A stretch of DNA of 64,000 bases from Bacillus sp. A301a_S52 (GTDB lineage: Bacteria > Bacillota > Bacilli > Bacillales > Salisediminibacteriaceae). The notes beneath the pieces were generated by a model. The model searched no databases. It had not been told where the DNA came from and saw nothing but the letters and a program-made list of their open reading frames with translations. Position 1 is the first letter of the stretch. Each line of letters opens with the position of its first letter. A program made the position numbers and the translations under genes. Positions 33,824-43,803 of the stretch are shown piece by piece. The DNA is taken from positions 2,918,001-2,982,000 of the forward strand of contig JABXYP010000001.1 in the NCBI GenBank assembly GCA_024701455.1. The letters run 5' to 3'.

Positions 33824-34780
33824 ATGGATCGCACTCATTTTCCGGCATCCTCAGAGGATGACGCGATTAATACTTATATAAGCGATTTTAGTGAGCGATG
33901 GGTTGCTGATCCTCACATTCAATTCGAGTTTCTTGATTGGATGGAAAGTGTTCTCAACCAACGTTCTAAACGACTATCTCCTTTCAATTGGACAAATGAT
34001 GAAGACTGTTTCTTAATCGTGCTCAAAAGCTTCCTAGAATTAAGAAGCTGTCTCGTTAAACAAGGATTCTATTCCTTTAGAAAAAAAGAAACAGAAGACC
34101 TGCTACAATTATTTTTTGAACAATTTAATCAAGATCTCTTAACTAATGTTATAAAAAGTAACGAGTATACAGCTGTGATTCAAGAAGCCCAACGTTTTTT
34201 TTCTACTAATATCAGTCCTTACACAAAACTGAATGAGAACGAAGAAAGCACTGAAAGTATTGAGGCCTGGGCGAAAGTATGGCTAATAAGACCCCACTTC
34301 TCAAAATATAAAAGTTATTATGAGCAACTACCTACCATTCAATTGCAACATTTATTAAAAAATTTCGTCATTAAGGACTTGGTTCAACAGCATCATCATC
34401 CACCAACTCGACGAACACTATTTAAAATTCTTGGCTTTCATAAAGAGTTCAAAACAGCGTTAACTATATGGAAACATTCTCACGATGAAATCTTCCCAAT
34501 GAATTTGGAAGAAAGACAACTGGTGGATATCATTGGCGAAGAAGAGACGCGACTCATCTTTCCTTATTATTTCCACTGGATCGAACAACTCATTGAAAAA
34601 AAAACCTCTTCCTCTTATAAACTAGCCATAACCTTATTAAGTGAACTGTATCATCATGCACTAAAACTCAAAAAGCAGGACCAGTTTACGTTATTTATGA
34701 CCTTTCTATGTAAGAAATATAAGCGCTACACTGCTTTTTACAAGGAGTTGACATCATTTGCTGATACCTTCACACGTTAA
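33824..34780 (+). CDS. helicase-operon partner protein, 318 aa (YwqB-like by position)
   Basis: A helical, soluble protein with no motif I can name. Its stop overlaps the start region of the SNF2 helicase gene, so the two are translationally coupled. In B. subtilis the SNF2 helicase YwqA is paired with the SWIM zinc-finger protein YwqB. Here I see no CxCxnCxH pattern (the only cysteines are scattered), so either the zinc finger has been lost or this is a different partner. The start at 33824 follows GAAGGTGAT. Confidence 0.78.
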   Translation: MDRTHFPASSEDDAINTYISDFSERWVADPHIQFEFLDWMESVLNQRSKRLSPFNWTNDEDCFLIVLKSFLELRSCLVKQGFYSFRKKETEDLLQLFFEQFNQDLLTNVIKSNEYTAVIQEAQRFFSTNISPYTKLNENEESTESIEAWAKVWLIRPHFSKYKSYYEQLPTIQLQHLLKNFVIKDLVQQHHHPPTRRTLFKILGFHKEFKTALTIWKHSHDEIFPMNLEERQLVDIIGEEETRLIFPYYFHWIEQLIEKKTSSSYKLAITLLSELYHHALKLKKQDQFTLFMTFLCKKYKRYTAFYKELTSFADTFTR

Positions 34781-37661
34781 ACAGAGTCTTCTTACATGCG
34801 TGCCTAGCCTTGAGACACAATCAATTAAGGGGCTTTATATTTTATGTTTTCCCCCTCCTAACAAAATAGAAACTCGCGGGGGAAAACTTTCCATGATTCG
34901 TATAAAACAGCAGCTATTTTTTCCTCATCCAGCAACTTTTTATGGGGTCTCATTCGATCTTGTTCCTGTGCCTTCATCTTACTCAACTGAATCAGTCTTG
35001 AATGACGCCATTTGGATACGCACAGACTCTTTGCATCACATAGCAGAGATTGAAGGAACTGAGCTCCCCTTTCAATTAGATGAAGTATTTTCGCACTTCA
35101 TTTTATTAATGAAGGATATTGTCAACACTATCTCACCTTTATCCGTTTACCCAACTAAGGAAGGGATGTGGTGGTTTACTGACGAACTAGATGCGAAAGT
35201 TTGCACGTTTTTATGGCACCATGCTAAAAGTGAGACTATGAGCACGGACTTTAAATCAATTCTACATGATTGGCTACAAGTATATGTGTCTCATTCGAAT
35301 CATTTTAAGGAGGAATTAGCACTCTATCGTAAAACATTAACTATGCACCTTTCTAACGAGAGCAATGTTCAAAGTTGGTTGAACGCTCTTGGAAATTCAA
35401 CGGTAGTAGCATCTATAGCGGAGCCAATATATCCTATGTGCATGAGCTATTGGAACGGTACAACGCCAGAACCCTTTCAATTACAACTTGCTTTAGAAAC
35501 TCCTCCTTTCCCTAAAGGAGATTGGAAACTCATTTGGTACATTAAGGAGTGGAACTCAGGACTCCACAGTACGCTAACAGATATTGCAGAGGGCACCCAT
35601 CCTTTACGTCAAAACCCTGTTCCTTGGCTGAAGGAAGAGATAAAGAGAATAGCTCCACATATTATCTACCCCCTTTCAATTAGCGATACTAGGACTCATT
35701 CTTTTAATATCTCACATGAAAAAGTCAGTTTATTTTTATTACATGATATTAAAAAGTTAGAGAAAAATGGTATTTCTGTTTTGATACCTGACAAATTGAT
35801 AAAACGAGTAACACCACAAGCTACGGCATTCGTGTCCACTTCCATAAATGATACTGAACAAGAACGATATACTCCTTGGATAAAGAGTCATGTCTCATGG
35901 GAATTAACGCTTGGGGATATCTCGTTAGACGAGGCTACCTTTAGACGACTTGTTGCCGAACAGCGACAGCTTCTATATATCAATCATCAATGGGTATTAT
36001 GGAATGCAGACATGGCAAATCATTTGCTCAATTATATTGATCTCACAAATGCGAATACCGATTTTTCATTTACCGATGCTATAAGGCATGTTTTTAATGC
36101 CCCTTTATCTGAAAAAGATGCCGAACAAGCTAATTCATTTGTTACTTGGGAGCTGACCGAAAAGACAAAGAAAACAATGGCTAAACAAAAAGAGAGCCTT
36201 CATCATCTTATCTCAAAAAAATGGTTAACATTTCTAAAGCCATACCAGCAAATAGGGGTTGATTGGCTGCTGAATATGAGAGAGCTTCAGTTGGGGTGCT
36301 GCCTTGCGGATGACATGGGCTTAGGAAAAACAATTCAAGTTATCTCATACTTAGACACGATAGTCTCACAGTCACCTGATACGAGAGTGACCTCTCCGTT
36401 TTTGATTTTGTGTCCATCTAGTTTAATTCATCATTGGGAAAAAGAACTGAAGACGTTCGCAAGCCATTTAAATGTTTATGTCCATAGTGGTCCCCCAATG
36501 AAAAGAGAAGACACATTCACCAAAATTATTGCTTCTTCACATGTTGTCATTTGTTCCTACGCTGTGGCAGTAAGAGATAGAACGTTAATGATAGAGCATT
36601 CTTGGGGAGCTTGTATTTATGATGAGGCACAAATGCTAAAAAATAGTCGTACAAAGCAGAGACATACTGTTAAATCACTTCACGCACAACATGTCATTGC
36701 CTTAACAGGTACGCCTGTTGAAAATCATCCTAGTGACATATGGAGTTTAATGGATATATTAGTTCCTGGCTTGCTTAAAGATGAGGCGACATTTTATAAA
36801 CAATTTATATACCCAGCCCATAACCATGAAAAAGAAGATCGTTTAGAGAAGCTTCGCATGCTTACTCGCCCTTTCATTTTAAGACGGACAAAGGAGCAAT
36901 TCTCGTCCACATGGCAACTTCCTGAAAAAGTCGCACAAACTTATTCTGTTCAACTTACATCGGAGCAAATAACCCTTTACAAAGCTGTACTGGATGATTG
37001 GAAAGATAACTCGCTAAATATACCAGACAACGCTCAGCATGCGATGATTTTCAAAACGATGACTAAGTTAAAACAAATTTGTAATCATCCTGGTCAACTT
37101 GTAAAGGACCGTTTTCAAAATATGTACGAAAAGGAGCGCTCTTTTAAATGGGATAAAGCTGTTGACTTGTTAGTACAGTGGATGAGTGCTAACAAACGAG
37201 GTCTTATATTTACACAATACCGTTTTATAGGAGAGCTTTTCCAAGCATATGCTAAATCAATGTGGCAATTGAATATCCCTTTCTTCCACGGCGGACTTTC
37301 TTCTGAAAACAGACGTCGTATGATTGAAACATTTCAAACGAGTGAATCAGTTCCTTTCATGGTTATTTCACTAAGAGCAGGGGGATTTGGTTTAAATTTA
37401 ACTCAAGCAACAGAAGTTTTGCATTATGATCGCTGGTGGAATCCAGCTGTTGAAGCACAAGCGACTGATAGAGTTCATAGAATTGGCCAGCAACATCCCG
37501 TGACTATTCATACAATCATAACTAAAGGAACAATTGAAGAACGAATTGAAGCACTCATTAATGAGAAAAGAAAGCTCCAACAAGCAGTGTTGGATGGGAG
37601 ACCGTTGCCAATATGGCAACTGACTAATGAAGAGTTAACTGAGTTATTTTCTTTAACATAA
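34758..37661 (+). CDS. SNF2-family DNA helicase/ATPase (YwqA/HepA-like)
   Basis: A 967-aa Swi2/Snf2 protein. The N-terminal half (1-480) is the poorly conserved SNF2-associated region. The ATPase core shows motif I DDMGLGKT (about 517), motif Ia CPSSLIHHWEKE, motif II as DEAQ (about 621), motif III LTGTPVENH, and the C-terminal lobe with GLIFTQY, LRAGGFGLNLTQA, and motif VI DRVHRIGQ (about 904). It should move along double-stranded DNA. The start is a TTG at 34758 with AAGGAG ten bases before it, overlapping the previous gene by 23 bases. No methylase, nuclease or DISARM-type neighbour is present, so a defence role is not supported. Confidence 0.92.
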   Translation: MLIPSHVKQSLLTCVPSLETQSIKGLYILCFPPPNKIETRGGKLSMIRIKQQLFFPHPATFYGVSFDLVPVPSSYSTESVLNDAIWIRTDSLHHIAEIEGTELPFQLDEVFSHFILLMKDIVNTISPLSVYPTKEGMWWFTDELDAKVCTFLWHHAKSETMSTDFKSILHDWLQVYVSHSNHFKEELALYRKTLTMHLSNESNVQSWLNALGNSTVVASIAEPIYPMCMSYWNGTTPEPFQLQLALETPPFPKGDWKLIWYIKEWNSGLHSTLTDIAEGTHPLRQNPVPWLKEEIKRIAPHIIYPLSISDTRTHSFNISHEKVSLFLLHDIKKLEKNGISVLIPDKLIKRVTPQATAFVSTSINDTEQERYTPWIKSHVSWELTLGDISLDEATFRRLVAEQRQLLYINHQWVLWNADMANHLLNYIDLTNANTDFSFTDAIRHVFNAPLSEKDAEQANSFVTWELTEKTKKTMAKQKESLHHLISKKWLTFLKPYQQIGVDWLLNMRELQLGCCLADDMGLGKTIQVISYLDTIVSQSPDTRVTSPFLILCPSSLIHHWEKELKTFASHLNVYVHSGPPMKREDTFTKIIASSHVVICSYAVAVRDRTLMIEHSWGACIYDEAQMLKNSRTKQRHTVKSLHAQHVIALTGTPVENHPSDIWSLMDILVPGLLKDEATFYKQFIYPAHNHEKEDRLEKLRMLTRPFILRRTKEQFSSTWQLPEKVAQTYSVQLTSEQITLYKAVLDDWKDNSLNIPDNAQHAMIFKTMTKLKQICNHPGQLVKDRFQNMYEKERSFKWDKAVDLLVQWMSANKRGLIFTQYRFIGELFQAYAKSMWQLNIPFFHGGLSSENRRRMIETFQTSESVPFMVISLRAGGFGLNLTQATEVLHYDRWWNPAVEAQATDRVHRIGQQHPVTIHTIITKGTIEERIEALINEKRKLQQAVLDGRPLPIWQLTNEELTELFSLT

Positions 37662-37779
37662 TCATGTTTAAAGTTAATATTAAACACCTTTTATTTCACA
37701 CGAGAATGCCACATTGAATCCATGGTTTAAATCTATGTCATGAAGCAATCTCGTTCAGGACACTAGAACTAACACGCAT

Positions 37780-37893
37780 AAAACGAACCTTCAATCAGGA
37801 CATTAGCGCCCGTTAGCTCCCACCTAAATAAATTTAGCTCTGCTCAAAATAGAGAGAGCAGAGCTTTTACGGGCCGGTTTTCTGTGATAAAAA
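37780..37893 (+). repeat. dispersed palindromic repeat family A, copy 3
   Basis: AAAACGAACCTTCAATCAGG, then ACATTAGCG, TTAGCTCC and the end TCTGTGATAAAA. The inner stem differs from other copies (AGCTCTGCTC with GAGCAGAGCT) yet still pairs, a compensated change. Confidence 0.88.
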
Positions 37894-37947
37894 TAAGATG
37901 AGGAGTCACATTCTTCTCGTCTCTTTGTGTTTGTCTCCCCTCACATT

Positions 37948-38466
37948 TTATTCCTTTTTGAAAGTGAGTTTAAAAGGAGTATTTTCTACTTCTTCATTGT
38001 CAATCTCATAAATATTAAGCTTAGTTTCAATCGTAAGTGAAGAAAAATCAGCCTCTGACTTAGCCCATTTCACTTCAAAAACGAGCTCCTCACCAGGACT
38101 TAATTCCTCGGAAATAAGAGCTTGAGTAAACATCATGCCTTCAGCAAAATCATATAATTTAGAACCCTCTTCGTCCTTAATAATAACATCGAATTGATGT
38201 CCAGAAGGAAAAGTAACCGTTTTTTCGTCTTCTGTAATGTTTTCTAATTTTAACCTTACTAGTAATTCATCATTGACCTCTTCCGCCTCTGTTTTATAGG
38301 AAAGTCCTTCATATTCAATCACATCATTGCCTCCTGACTCTATATTTTTTTCAGATTGCTGTGATTTCTCCGAATTCGTTTCGTCATTCACCCCTTGTCC
38401 GCATGCTGCCATAACACTAGCAGTAATTAACAGAAACAACGGGAAAAGTACCCAGCGTCTTTTCAT
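37948..38466 (-). CDS. BsuPI-domain lipoprotein
   Basis: A 172-aa lipoprotein: signal peptide to the lipobox MAAC (about residue 22), an acidic Ser/Glu/Asn linker, then an immunoglobulin-like BsuPI fold. The fold shows VRLKLENITEDEKTVTFPSG, FDVIIKDEEGSKLYDFAEGM and the closing LSPGEELVFEVKW. BsuPI was first seen as an intracellular proteinase inhibitor; membrane-anchored relatives have no assigned role. GGAAGGAG precedes the start. It stands alone. Confidence 0.85.
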   Translation of the reverse strand: MKRRWVLFPLFLLITASVMAACGQGVNDETNSEKSQQSEKNIESGGNDVIEYEGLSYKTEAEEVNDELLVRLKLENITEDEKTVTFPSGHQFDVIIKDEEGSKLYDFAEGMMFTQALISEELSPGEELVFEVKWAKSEADFSSLTIETKLNIYEIDNEEVENTPFKLTFKKE

Positions 38467-38537
38467 CATGGCTCCTTCCCCTCCTAAAGGTTGCTACTAG
38501 GTTAGACGGTACAATAGGATAAATGTTACAAACTTAA

Positions 38538-39383
38538 TTAATCGTCCTCTTTACGGAACATACCAAATACACCTGTTGTTTGAACAATATTCGTAAAAGC
38601 TTGAGGATCTGTTTGTTCAATAACCTGTCTAAGTAAATACAGCTCATATCTCGTTATGACGATCATCAACATCTCTTTTTCTTGTTTAGAATAACCACCT
38701 TTAGCTGGAACTCTAGTAACACCACGCGTAACCTTTCTATAAAATGCTTCTTGTAAAGCATCTGGTTGACTCGTTACTATCATCGCAGTCAATTTAACAT
38801 GTCTCGTGTGAATTGTATCAATAATCCTCGAAGTGACATACAGTGTGAGTAGGGTATACATCGCTTTCTCCATACCAAATAATAAACCAGAAGCCATAAC
38901 AATAAGAGCATTCATAAGGAAAAAGTAAACACCTAGTGGACGATCACTTTTCTTCGATGCCAGAAGTGCCAATATATCGACCCCTCCAGTAGAAGCTCCC
39001 CATTTCAACACAATACCTGCTCCTATTCCTGTAAATACTCCACCGAAAACAGAGTTTAAAATGATATCGGTCGAAAATCCATATTCAGGAATTAACTCAA
39101 GGAATAGCGTTGTAAATGCGACATTCACAAAACTGTATAAAGTAAATTTTTTCCCAACTTTATACCAGCCTATTACGGCAACTGGAATATTTAAAATAAA
39201 TAGTACCAACCCAGGAGAGAGAGGAATTAATTCAGCTATAATTTGAGAAAGGCCTGTAAACCCACTAGCAAAAACGTTAGCAGGAATTAAGAAAAGATTA
39301 AGGCCCATGGCTAAAATTAAGCCCCCGGTGGCTGCAATCAAGAGAATTTTTGATTCTTCTATTATGTTTATTCGCTGGGGCAC
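38538..39383 (-). CDS. YitT-family membrane protein (DUF161 + DUF2179)
   Basis: A 281-aa protein with five to six helices (PANVFASGFTGLSQI and GGVFTGIGAGIVLKWGASTGGVDIL are family hallmarks), followed by a cytoplasmic DUF2179 domain from about 190 (KLTAMIVTSQPDALQEAFYR). No transport substrate is established. I take the GTG at 39383 as the start because GGAGG lies eight bases ahead; an ATG further upstream adds an unsupported hydrophilic extension. It stands alone. Confidence 0.9.
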   Translation of the reverse strand: MPQRINIIEESKILLIAATGGLILAMGLNLFLIPANVFASGFTGLSQIIAELIPLSPGLVLFILNIPVAVIGWYKVGKKFTLYSFVNVAFTTLFLELIPEYGFSTDIILNSVFGGVFTGIGAGIVLKWGASTGGVDILALLASKKSDRPLGVYFFLMNALIVMASGLLFGMEKAMYTLLTLYVTSRIIDTIHTRHVKLTAMIVTSQPDALQEAFYRKVTRGVTRVPAKGGYSKQEKEMLMIVITRYELYLLRQVIEQTDPQAFTNIVQTTGVFGMFRKEDD

Positions 39384-39909
39384 TAGTAATGCCTCCTTTT
39401 TTATCTGCTTTACAGATTTTATTCCTTTATTATGACCACCATTAGCCATATGAATTAATTTCATAAAATAAATTTTCTTCTCTGTAAAACATGAATGAAG
39501 CCTGCTGCTGATAGGCGCCTTCTCGAGTACTTGACTTAGCCTACCTTTTGCGAAGAAAGTCCCGTACGAGAGTAGGATTCAGAGTGCACATCATCTTCCA
39601 AGTATCGTTGGCCTATACAATGAGAACTTTAATTAATAAACATGTTAAGAGACATAATCAAACTCATTCATTATATTTGTTTGATAACGTACTTATGAAA
39701 TTAATGAAGATAGATAATTATGTTGTAATTCGCATTTGTAGCTTTTTTTAGGTGGCATACCACTATTTCATATCATAGATTTATTTAGACAAAGCCAAAA
39801 CACCATTCACCATACGCTAAAAGCTTTCTCTGAAAGAGTGATTTACGTGTATTATAGAACAAAAACGAAAAAGAGAAGCTCCATAAAAGATACAGAGCTC
39901 CACCGCTTA
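39384..39909. other. 526-bp intergenic stretch, no gene supported
   Basis: It contains only short frames without ribosome sites. I see no member of either repeat family and no regulatory site I can name. Confidence 0.5.
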
Positions 39910-40179
39910 CTACTTTTTATACTTTTCGTTGTAATAATTGACAGAGAAAACAGCACCTTCATCGACCATTGAATTATCTTCAATATCATTTGGATCTGAG
40001 TGACCAATCTTCTCTACTAAATAGGCTTCATGATCTTCCTTACTCTCACCTTTTAACTTAGCTTTTAATCGATTGAATTCATGCATGAGCTTTTCTCGGT
40101 TTTCTTCTTTTCCTAAATAGTAACTTCCAGCTGCCACTGCTGTGGCAAGTAAAGTAGAGGTAAGCCACTTTTTAGCCAT
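39910..40179 (-). CDS. small membrane-anchored protein, 89 aa
   Basis: One N-terminal hydrophobic helix (STLLATAVAAGSYYLG, about 6-21) is followed by a highly charged helical segment (KEENREKLMHEFNRLKAKLKGESKEDHE) and a tail ending VNYYNEKYKK. The layout resembles YtxH-type envelope-stress proteins, but I cannot assign the family. The ATG at 40179 is preceded by GGGAGGAG. It shares orientation with the small gene at 40294 but is probably a separate unit. Confidence 0.72.
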   Translation of the reverse strand: MAKKWLTSTLLATAVAAGSYYLGKEENREKLMHEFNRLKAKLKGESKEDHEAYLVEKIGHSDPNDIEDNSMVDEGAVFSVNYYNEKYKK

Positions 40180-40293
40180 TATAGACAATCTCCTCCCTTA
40201 ATTTAATAACTTTCACATAGCGAACTAATTTTATTGTCTTATATAAATGGTAGTATTGTCTATCATTTTCTATCTTTTTTCCTGCTACTCATG

Positions 40294-40437
40294 TTAAGCA
40301 CGTCTGCCTGTAATTAAGTTAATAATAGCTACGACTAAGGCAATAACAAGCAATAGATGGATGAGCCCTCCGCCGATTTCAAAGCTGAATCCTAACAGCC
40401 ACATTATAATAATTATTCCAATAATTGTCCAAATCAT
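40294..40437 (-). CDS. lmo0937-family small membrane protein, 47 aa
   Basis: A 47-codon frame starting MIWTIIGII behind AAAGGAGG. Two hydrophobic segments flank the hallmark FEIGGGLIHLLLVIA, and it ends in NLITGRRA. This is the lmo0937/DUF5670 pattern of tiny two-helix membrane proteins, often induced by cell-envelope stress in Firmicutes. Function unknown. Confidence is high because family length and both ends match. Confidence 0.9.
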   Translation of the reverse strand: MIWTIIGIIIIMWLLGFSFEIGGGLIHLLLVIALVVAIINLITGRRA

Positions 40438-40526
40438 ACTTATCCTCCTTTAATGATCTGACACTATATCGTCAGTCGATAATGATTGTTTAGTCTGTGT
40501 TATAGCCTTTAATGACAAAAATAAAA

Positions 40527-40549
40527 CCTTCTGCCACTAAAGCAGAAGG
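40527..40549 (-). terminator. terminator of the rhodanese gene
   Basis: CCTTCTGC/GCAGAAGG stem, with TTTTATTTTTG following on the minus strand, 25 bases after the stop. Confidence 0.8.
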
Positions 40550-40573
40550 AAATTAGGTCCATGTAACTATCGT

Positions 40574-40948
40574 TTAAAATTTTTTCAAATCTTCAGGTGC
40601 TTTAATATGACTTTCTTCCCCATCATTCGTATCGCCATCCCAAGCTAGCATGCCACCATCGTAATTCAATACATTATTAAACCCTTGTTCTTTCATAAAT
40701 AGGGAGACGTTTTGCGAACGGTTCCCACTTCTACAAACGAATACATATTCTTTATTTTTATTAAAACCATCAAGCAAGTTAGGAATAGTGTGCATTGGCA
40801 CAAGAGGCACGCCAGGTATGTGACCAGAAATGTATTCTTCAGGTTCTCTTACATCTAACACTACTTGCTTAGTATCTCTCTCTGATAAAAGAGCTTTAAG
40901 TGATTCTGTATCAATTTGTTTGATACCATCTTTTTCATACGTACTCAT
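40574..40948 (-). CDS. single-domain rhodanese-like sulfurtransferase
   Basis: A 124-aa protein: VVLDVREPEEYISGHIPG (29-46) is the rhodanese entry motif and the active-site loop is VCRSGNRSQ with catalytic Cys72. It would carry persulfide sulfur in the cytoplasm. The ATG at 40948 follows GGGGTGAT; the earlier in-frame ATG has no site. Partner unknown, as no other sulfur gene is adjacent. Confidence 0.9.
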   Translation of the reverse strand: MSTYEKDGIKQIDTESLKALLSERDTKQVVLDVREPEEYISGHIPGVPLVPMHTIPNLLDGFNKNKEYVFVCRSGNRSQNVSLFMKEQGFNNVLNYDGGMLAWDGDTNDGEESHIKAPEDLKKF

Positions 40949-40999
40949 CCTATCACCCCAAATAATAAATTGACACTTCAAATGTTCCTTACTATTTCA

Positions 41000-42100
41000 T
41001 TAACTATTTAAACCATTATCATTTCTTTTTCTTAATTGGATAAGTCGATAGAAGTGGGAAATAACCACTTTCGTAATGGCATACAAAGGCACTGCAAGTA
41101 TTAATCCAAAAAAACCTGCAAACCTGCCACCTACAAGAATTAAAATAATAATCGTTAGTGGGTGCACAGCTAGCTTCCTTCCCATCACCTGAGGAGAGAT
41201 TAAATTACTCTCAATTTGCTGCACAATGACGATTGCAAGTACTACCCATAAAACCATAATTGGTGAGTCAATCAATGCTACTATAACCGCAGGAATCGTC
41301 CCAATCCAAGGCCCAATAAAAGGAACGATGTTTGTAAACATAGCGACAAGTGCAAGAATTAATGAGTAGTCAATTCCGATAATAAGAAACGCAATATACA
41401 TAAGTACCCCAACACAAACACTTACAATAACTTGTCCCTGAATGTACGAGGCTAATTTATCGTCCATGTCTCTTAATACTTTAAGCCCTTCTTCCTGCTG
41501 TTTCTCAGGTAAAAGGCGAAGCATTTGCTTAGGCCCCTTATTTCCATCTTTCAATAAATAGAACAATACAAACGGAATGATAATCAACACAAGTATAACA
41601 TTTGTCACTAACCCAATAAAACCAGCTACATTCGTTGCAATAAAATCAAAAGCTTCGTACATGTAATTTGTGAAATTTGTTACTACTTCTTCCAACGAGA
41701 AATTTTCAGTTTCCTGAAAGCGTGCCAGCCAATCATTGTCTTCAATTTGTATGAATAGCCGCCGTAATTCATCAAACAGCATTGGTGCATTGTTCACAAG
41801 GTTCATCACTTGACGTTGCAGAACAGGCCCAACTATAAAGACCAATAATGTAATAATCGCTATCAATATGATATAAATTAATAAGATAGCAACAGTACGC
41901 GGTACCTTATAACTATGTAACAGATTTACAATTGGCCTTAGCAAATAAAATAACACACCTGCTATTAAAAATGGGATAAAAAGTGTTTGAAAAAACACAA
42001 CTAACGGTCTAAAGATAAACGTAATCTGGCTACCTACGAGAATAATTAAAAAAATTAACAAGGTAGCTGCTAAAAATTTGAACAAGCGAGACTGTAACAC
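41000..42100 (-). CDS. AI-2E-family membrane transporter
   Basis: A 366-aa protein with seven or eight helices: two at the N-terminus, a cytoplasmic/amphipathic middle (about 95-150), then DGNKGPKQMLRLLPEKQQEE, YIQGQVIVSVCVGVLMYI and the conserved PFIGPWIGTIPAVIVAL and SNLISPQVMGRKLAVHPL blocks. Members include autoinducer-2 exporters and, in alkaliphiles, Na+/H+ antiporter-like proteins, so a role in sodium homeostasis is possible here. The start is GTG after AGGGAAGG. Confidence 0.9.
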   Translation of the reverse strand: MLQSRLFKFLAATLLIFLIILVGSQITFIFRPLVVFFQTLFIPFLIAGVLFYLLRPIVNLLHSYKVPRTVAILLIYIILIAIITLLVFIVGPVLQRQVMNLVNNAPMLFDELRRLFIQIEDNDWLARFQETENFSLEEVVTNFTNYMYEAFDFIATNVAGFIGLVTNVILVLIIIPFVLFYLLKDGNKGPKQMLRLLPEKQQEEGLKVLRDMDDKLASYIQGQVIVSVCVGVLMYIAFLIIGIDYSLILALVAMFTNIVPFIGPWIGTIPAVIVALIDSPIMVLWVVLAIVIVQQIESNLISPQVMGRKLAVHPLTIIILILVGGRFAGFFGLILAVPLYAITKVVISHFYRLIQLRKRNDNGLNS

Positions 42101-42300
42101 TAACCTTCCCTCATTTCTACATTTACAGATAATAATACTGCTACTTCATTCCTAATCTAATCTTTAAAGCTTTGATTTTTTAGTTAAATGGTGTTAATCA
42201 CAGCTTATCGAGTAGGGAAAGTAACCCATTTTTAACCTAAACAAAATTATACCATGTGGCTCTACTGATTGCAGTTTATATGAATATTAATTCCCTTCTT

Positions 42301-43341
42301 CTAATTAAAAGACCTATCACTTATTTTTTGGCACGTTTGTCTTTTAATCAGTTTATGAGGAATAATTACCTGTTTTGCTTTAATATCAGGATGATTAATT
42401 TGATCGATTAAACAATTAGCAGCCTCAAAACCGAGACTATAAATATTAATATCGACCGTCGTCATTGGTGGTGAAGATAGCTCTGATATCATCACATTGT
42501 TAAAGCTAATAATAGAGATGTCCTCAGGAACTTTAACATCCATTTCACTCAACATTCTCATAACTCCAAACGTCATAATGTCATCTGCCACAATTAAAGC
42601 TGACGGTCGATCAGACAAACTCATTAAATCAATGACTGCTTCCTGTCCCCCTTCTTGGAGTTCCTCGTGAAATACAACATAATCGTCTTTAACACCTATA
42701 CCGGCATTCATTAATGCTTTTTTATAGCCTTCCATATGATCTAAAGTAACAACTGTTTCCAGATTTCCTCCAATAAACGCAATACGTTCATGTCCAAGAA
42801 GCAACAAATATTCTGTAACTGTTTTAGCGGCTTTAAAATTATCATTATTAACATACGTTACATTAAGTTTCTCTTGATCATATGGCCGACCAATTACAGT
42901 GAATGGAAATTTCTCATGATATAAATAACTCATTAATTTATCATTTACTTTCGAGTACAGTAAAATAATACCATCCACTCGTCTACCTTGCACCATGTCT
43001 TGAACCTCTTCAAAAATCTCTTCATCAGATTGACCTGTAGACAAATACAGTCCATAATCCAACTGATGGGCTTTCGTACTAATTCCACGAATAACCTCTG
43101 GGAAAAATGGATTCTGAAAAGTTTTATTTACGGAATTCGGCATAATAAGGCCAATTGTCTTCGTACTCTTATTCGCTAGATTTCGAGCATTATAATTAGG
43201 ATGATAATCTAGATCCTTCATTGCCTGCCGGACTTTTTCTTTTGTCCGTTCACTGATTCGAGGACTATTCGCTATGACTCTTGAAACTGTGGAAGGTGCA
43301 ACATTTGCAACTTTCGCCACATCTTTAATTGTTACAGACAC
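42301..43341 (-). CDS. malR: LacI-family repressor, MalR-like
   Basis: A 346-aa regulator with an N-terminal LacI helix-turn-helix (TIKDVAKVANVAPSTVSRVI, 4-23, then the YHPNYNARNLA hinge) and a sugar-binding core. The stretch containing NPFFPEVIRGI, MVQGRRVDGIILLYS and a GHERIAFIGG-type block follows Gram-positive MalR proteins closely. It should release DNA on binding maltose/maltotriose. It is alone here, about 23 kb from malEFG, whose upstream region has three GCAAACG-type operators, so it acts in trans if the assignment is right. Start is GTG; the ribosome site is weak. Confidence 0.85.
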   Translation of the reverse strand: MSVTIKDVAKVANVAPSTVSRVIANSPRISERTKEKVRQAMKDLDYHPNYNARNLANKSTKTIGLIMPNSVNKTFQNPFFPEVIRGISTKAHQLDYGLYLSTGQSDEEIFEEVQDMVQGRRVDGIILLYSKVNDKLMSYLYHEKFPFTVIGRPYDQEKLNVTYVNNDNFKAAKTVTEYLLLLGHERIAFIGGNLETVVTLDHMEGYKKALMNAGIGVKDDYVVFHEELQEGGQEAVIDLMSLSDRPSALIVADDIMTFGVMRMLSEMDVKVPEDISIISFNNVMISELSSPPMTTVDINIYSLGFEAANCLIDQINHPDIKAKQVIIPHKLIKRQTCQKISDRSFN

Positions 43342-43432
43342 TTTTAATCATTCCCTTCATTTATAAGAAGAGAGCTTTCTTTACTACTACAGCTTTAATG
43401 AAAGCCCTTTATATAAAATACTCACTTAAAAT

Positions 43433-43569
43433 AAAACGAACCTTCAATCAGCAGGCGTTTTCGTTCTTCTCCCACTGATTGGTAGTTGCGTAAATCAGGA
43501 TATTAGCATCCGTTAGCTCTGCTCTCTATTTTGATGCGGGAGTTTTACTGACGGTTCTATGTAATAAAA
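43433..43569 (+). repeat. dispersed palindromic repeat family A, copy 4
   Basis: Has the long head (AAAACGAACCTTCAATCAG, then CCCACTGATTGGTAGTTG) as in copy 2, TAAATCAGGATATTAGC, CTCTATTTTGATGCGGG and a diverged end TATGTAATAAAA. Confidence 0.85.
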
Positions 43570-43587
43570 CGACGTAATAATACTATT

Positions 43588-43730
43588 TTAGCGCTCTCAA
43601 ATCAAAAGAACAATATTCCCCTTCAATTTTTGCCTTGTAAGTTAACCCTCTATCAGTTACCTCCGTATTCATCTGTAAATCTTTCTGTTATTTCTTGATA
43701 TGTGTCTAATTGAGATTTCATTGTTAATCA
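43588..43730 (-). pseudogene. possible decayed coding remnant
   Basis: On the minus strand two overlapping frames give MKSQLDTYQEITERFTDEYG and, one base out of register, EVTDRGLTYKAKIEGEYC followed by a stop. Together they read like the end of a gene broken by a frameshift, without any start region. The family is unknown and the case is weak. Confidence 0.3.
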
Positions 43731-43803
43731 TATTGGTAATTAATCAGGTTTCTCAGGTTCTCCCTGATCAGCTGATGCCTCATTTTTTTCTTGCTACGTT
43801 ATC

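Noticed and set aside
34758..37661. SNF2 helicase as part of an anti-phage system such as DISARM.
   Set aside because: No methylase, nuclease, DUF1998 or other defence gene is adjacent; the helicase with an upstream partner matches a common Bacillus gene pair.
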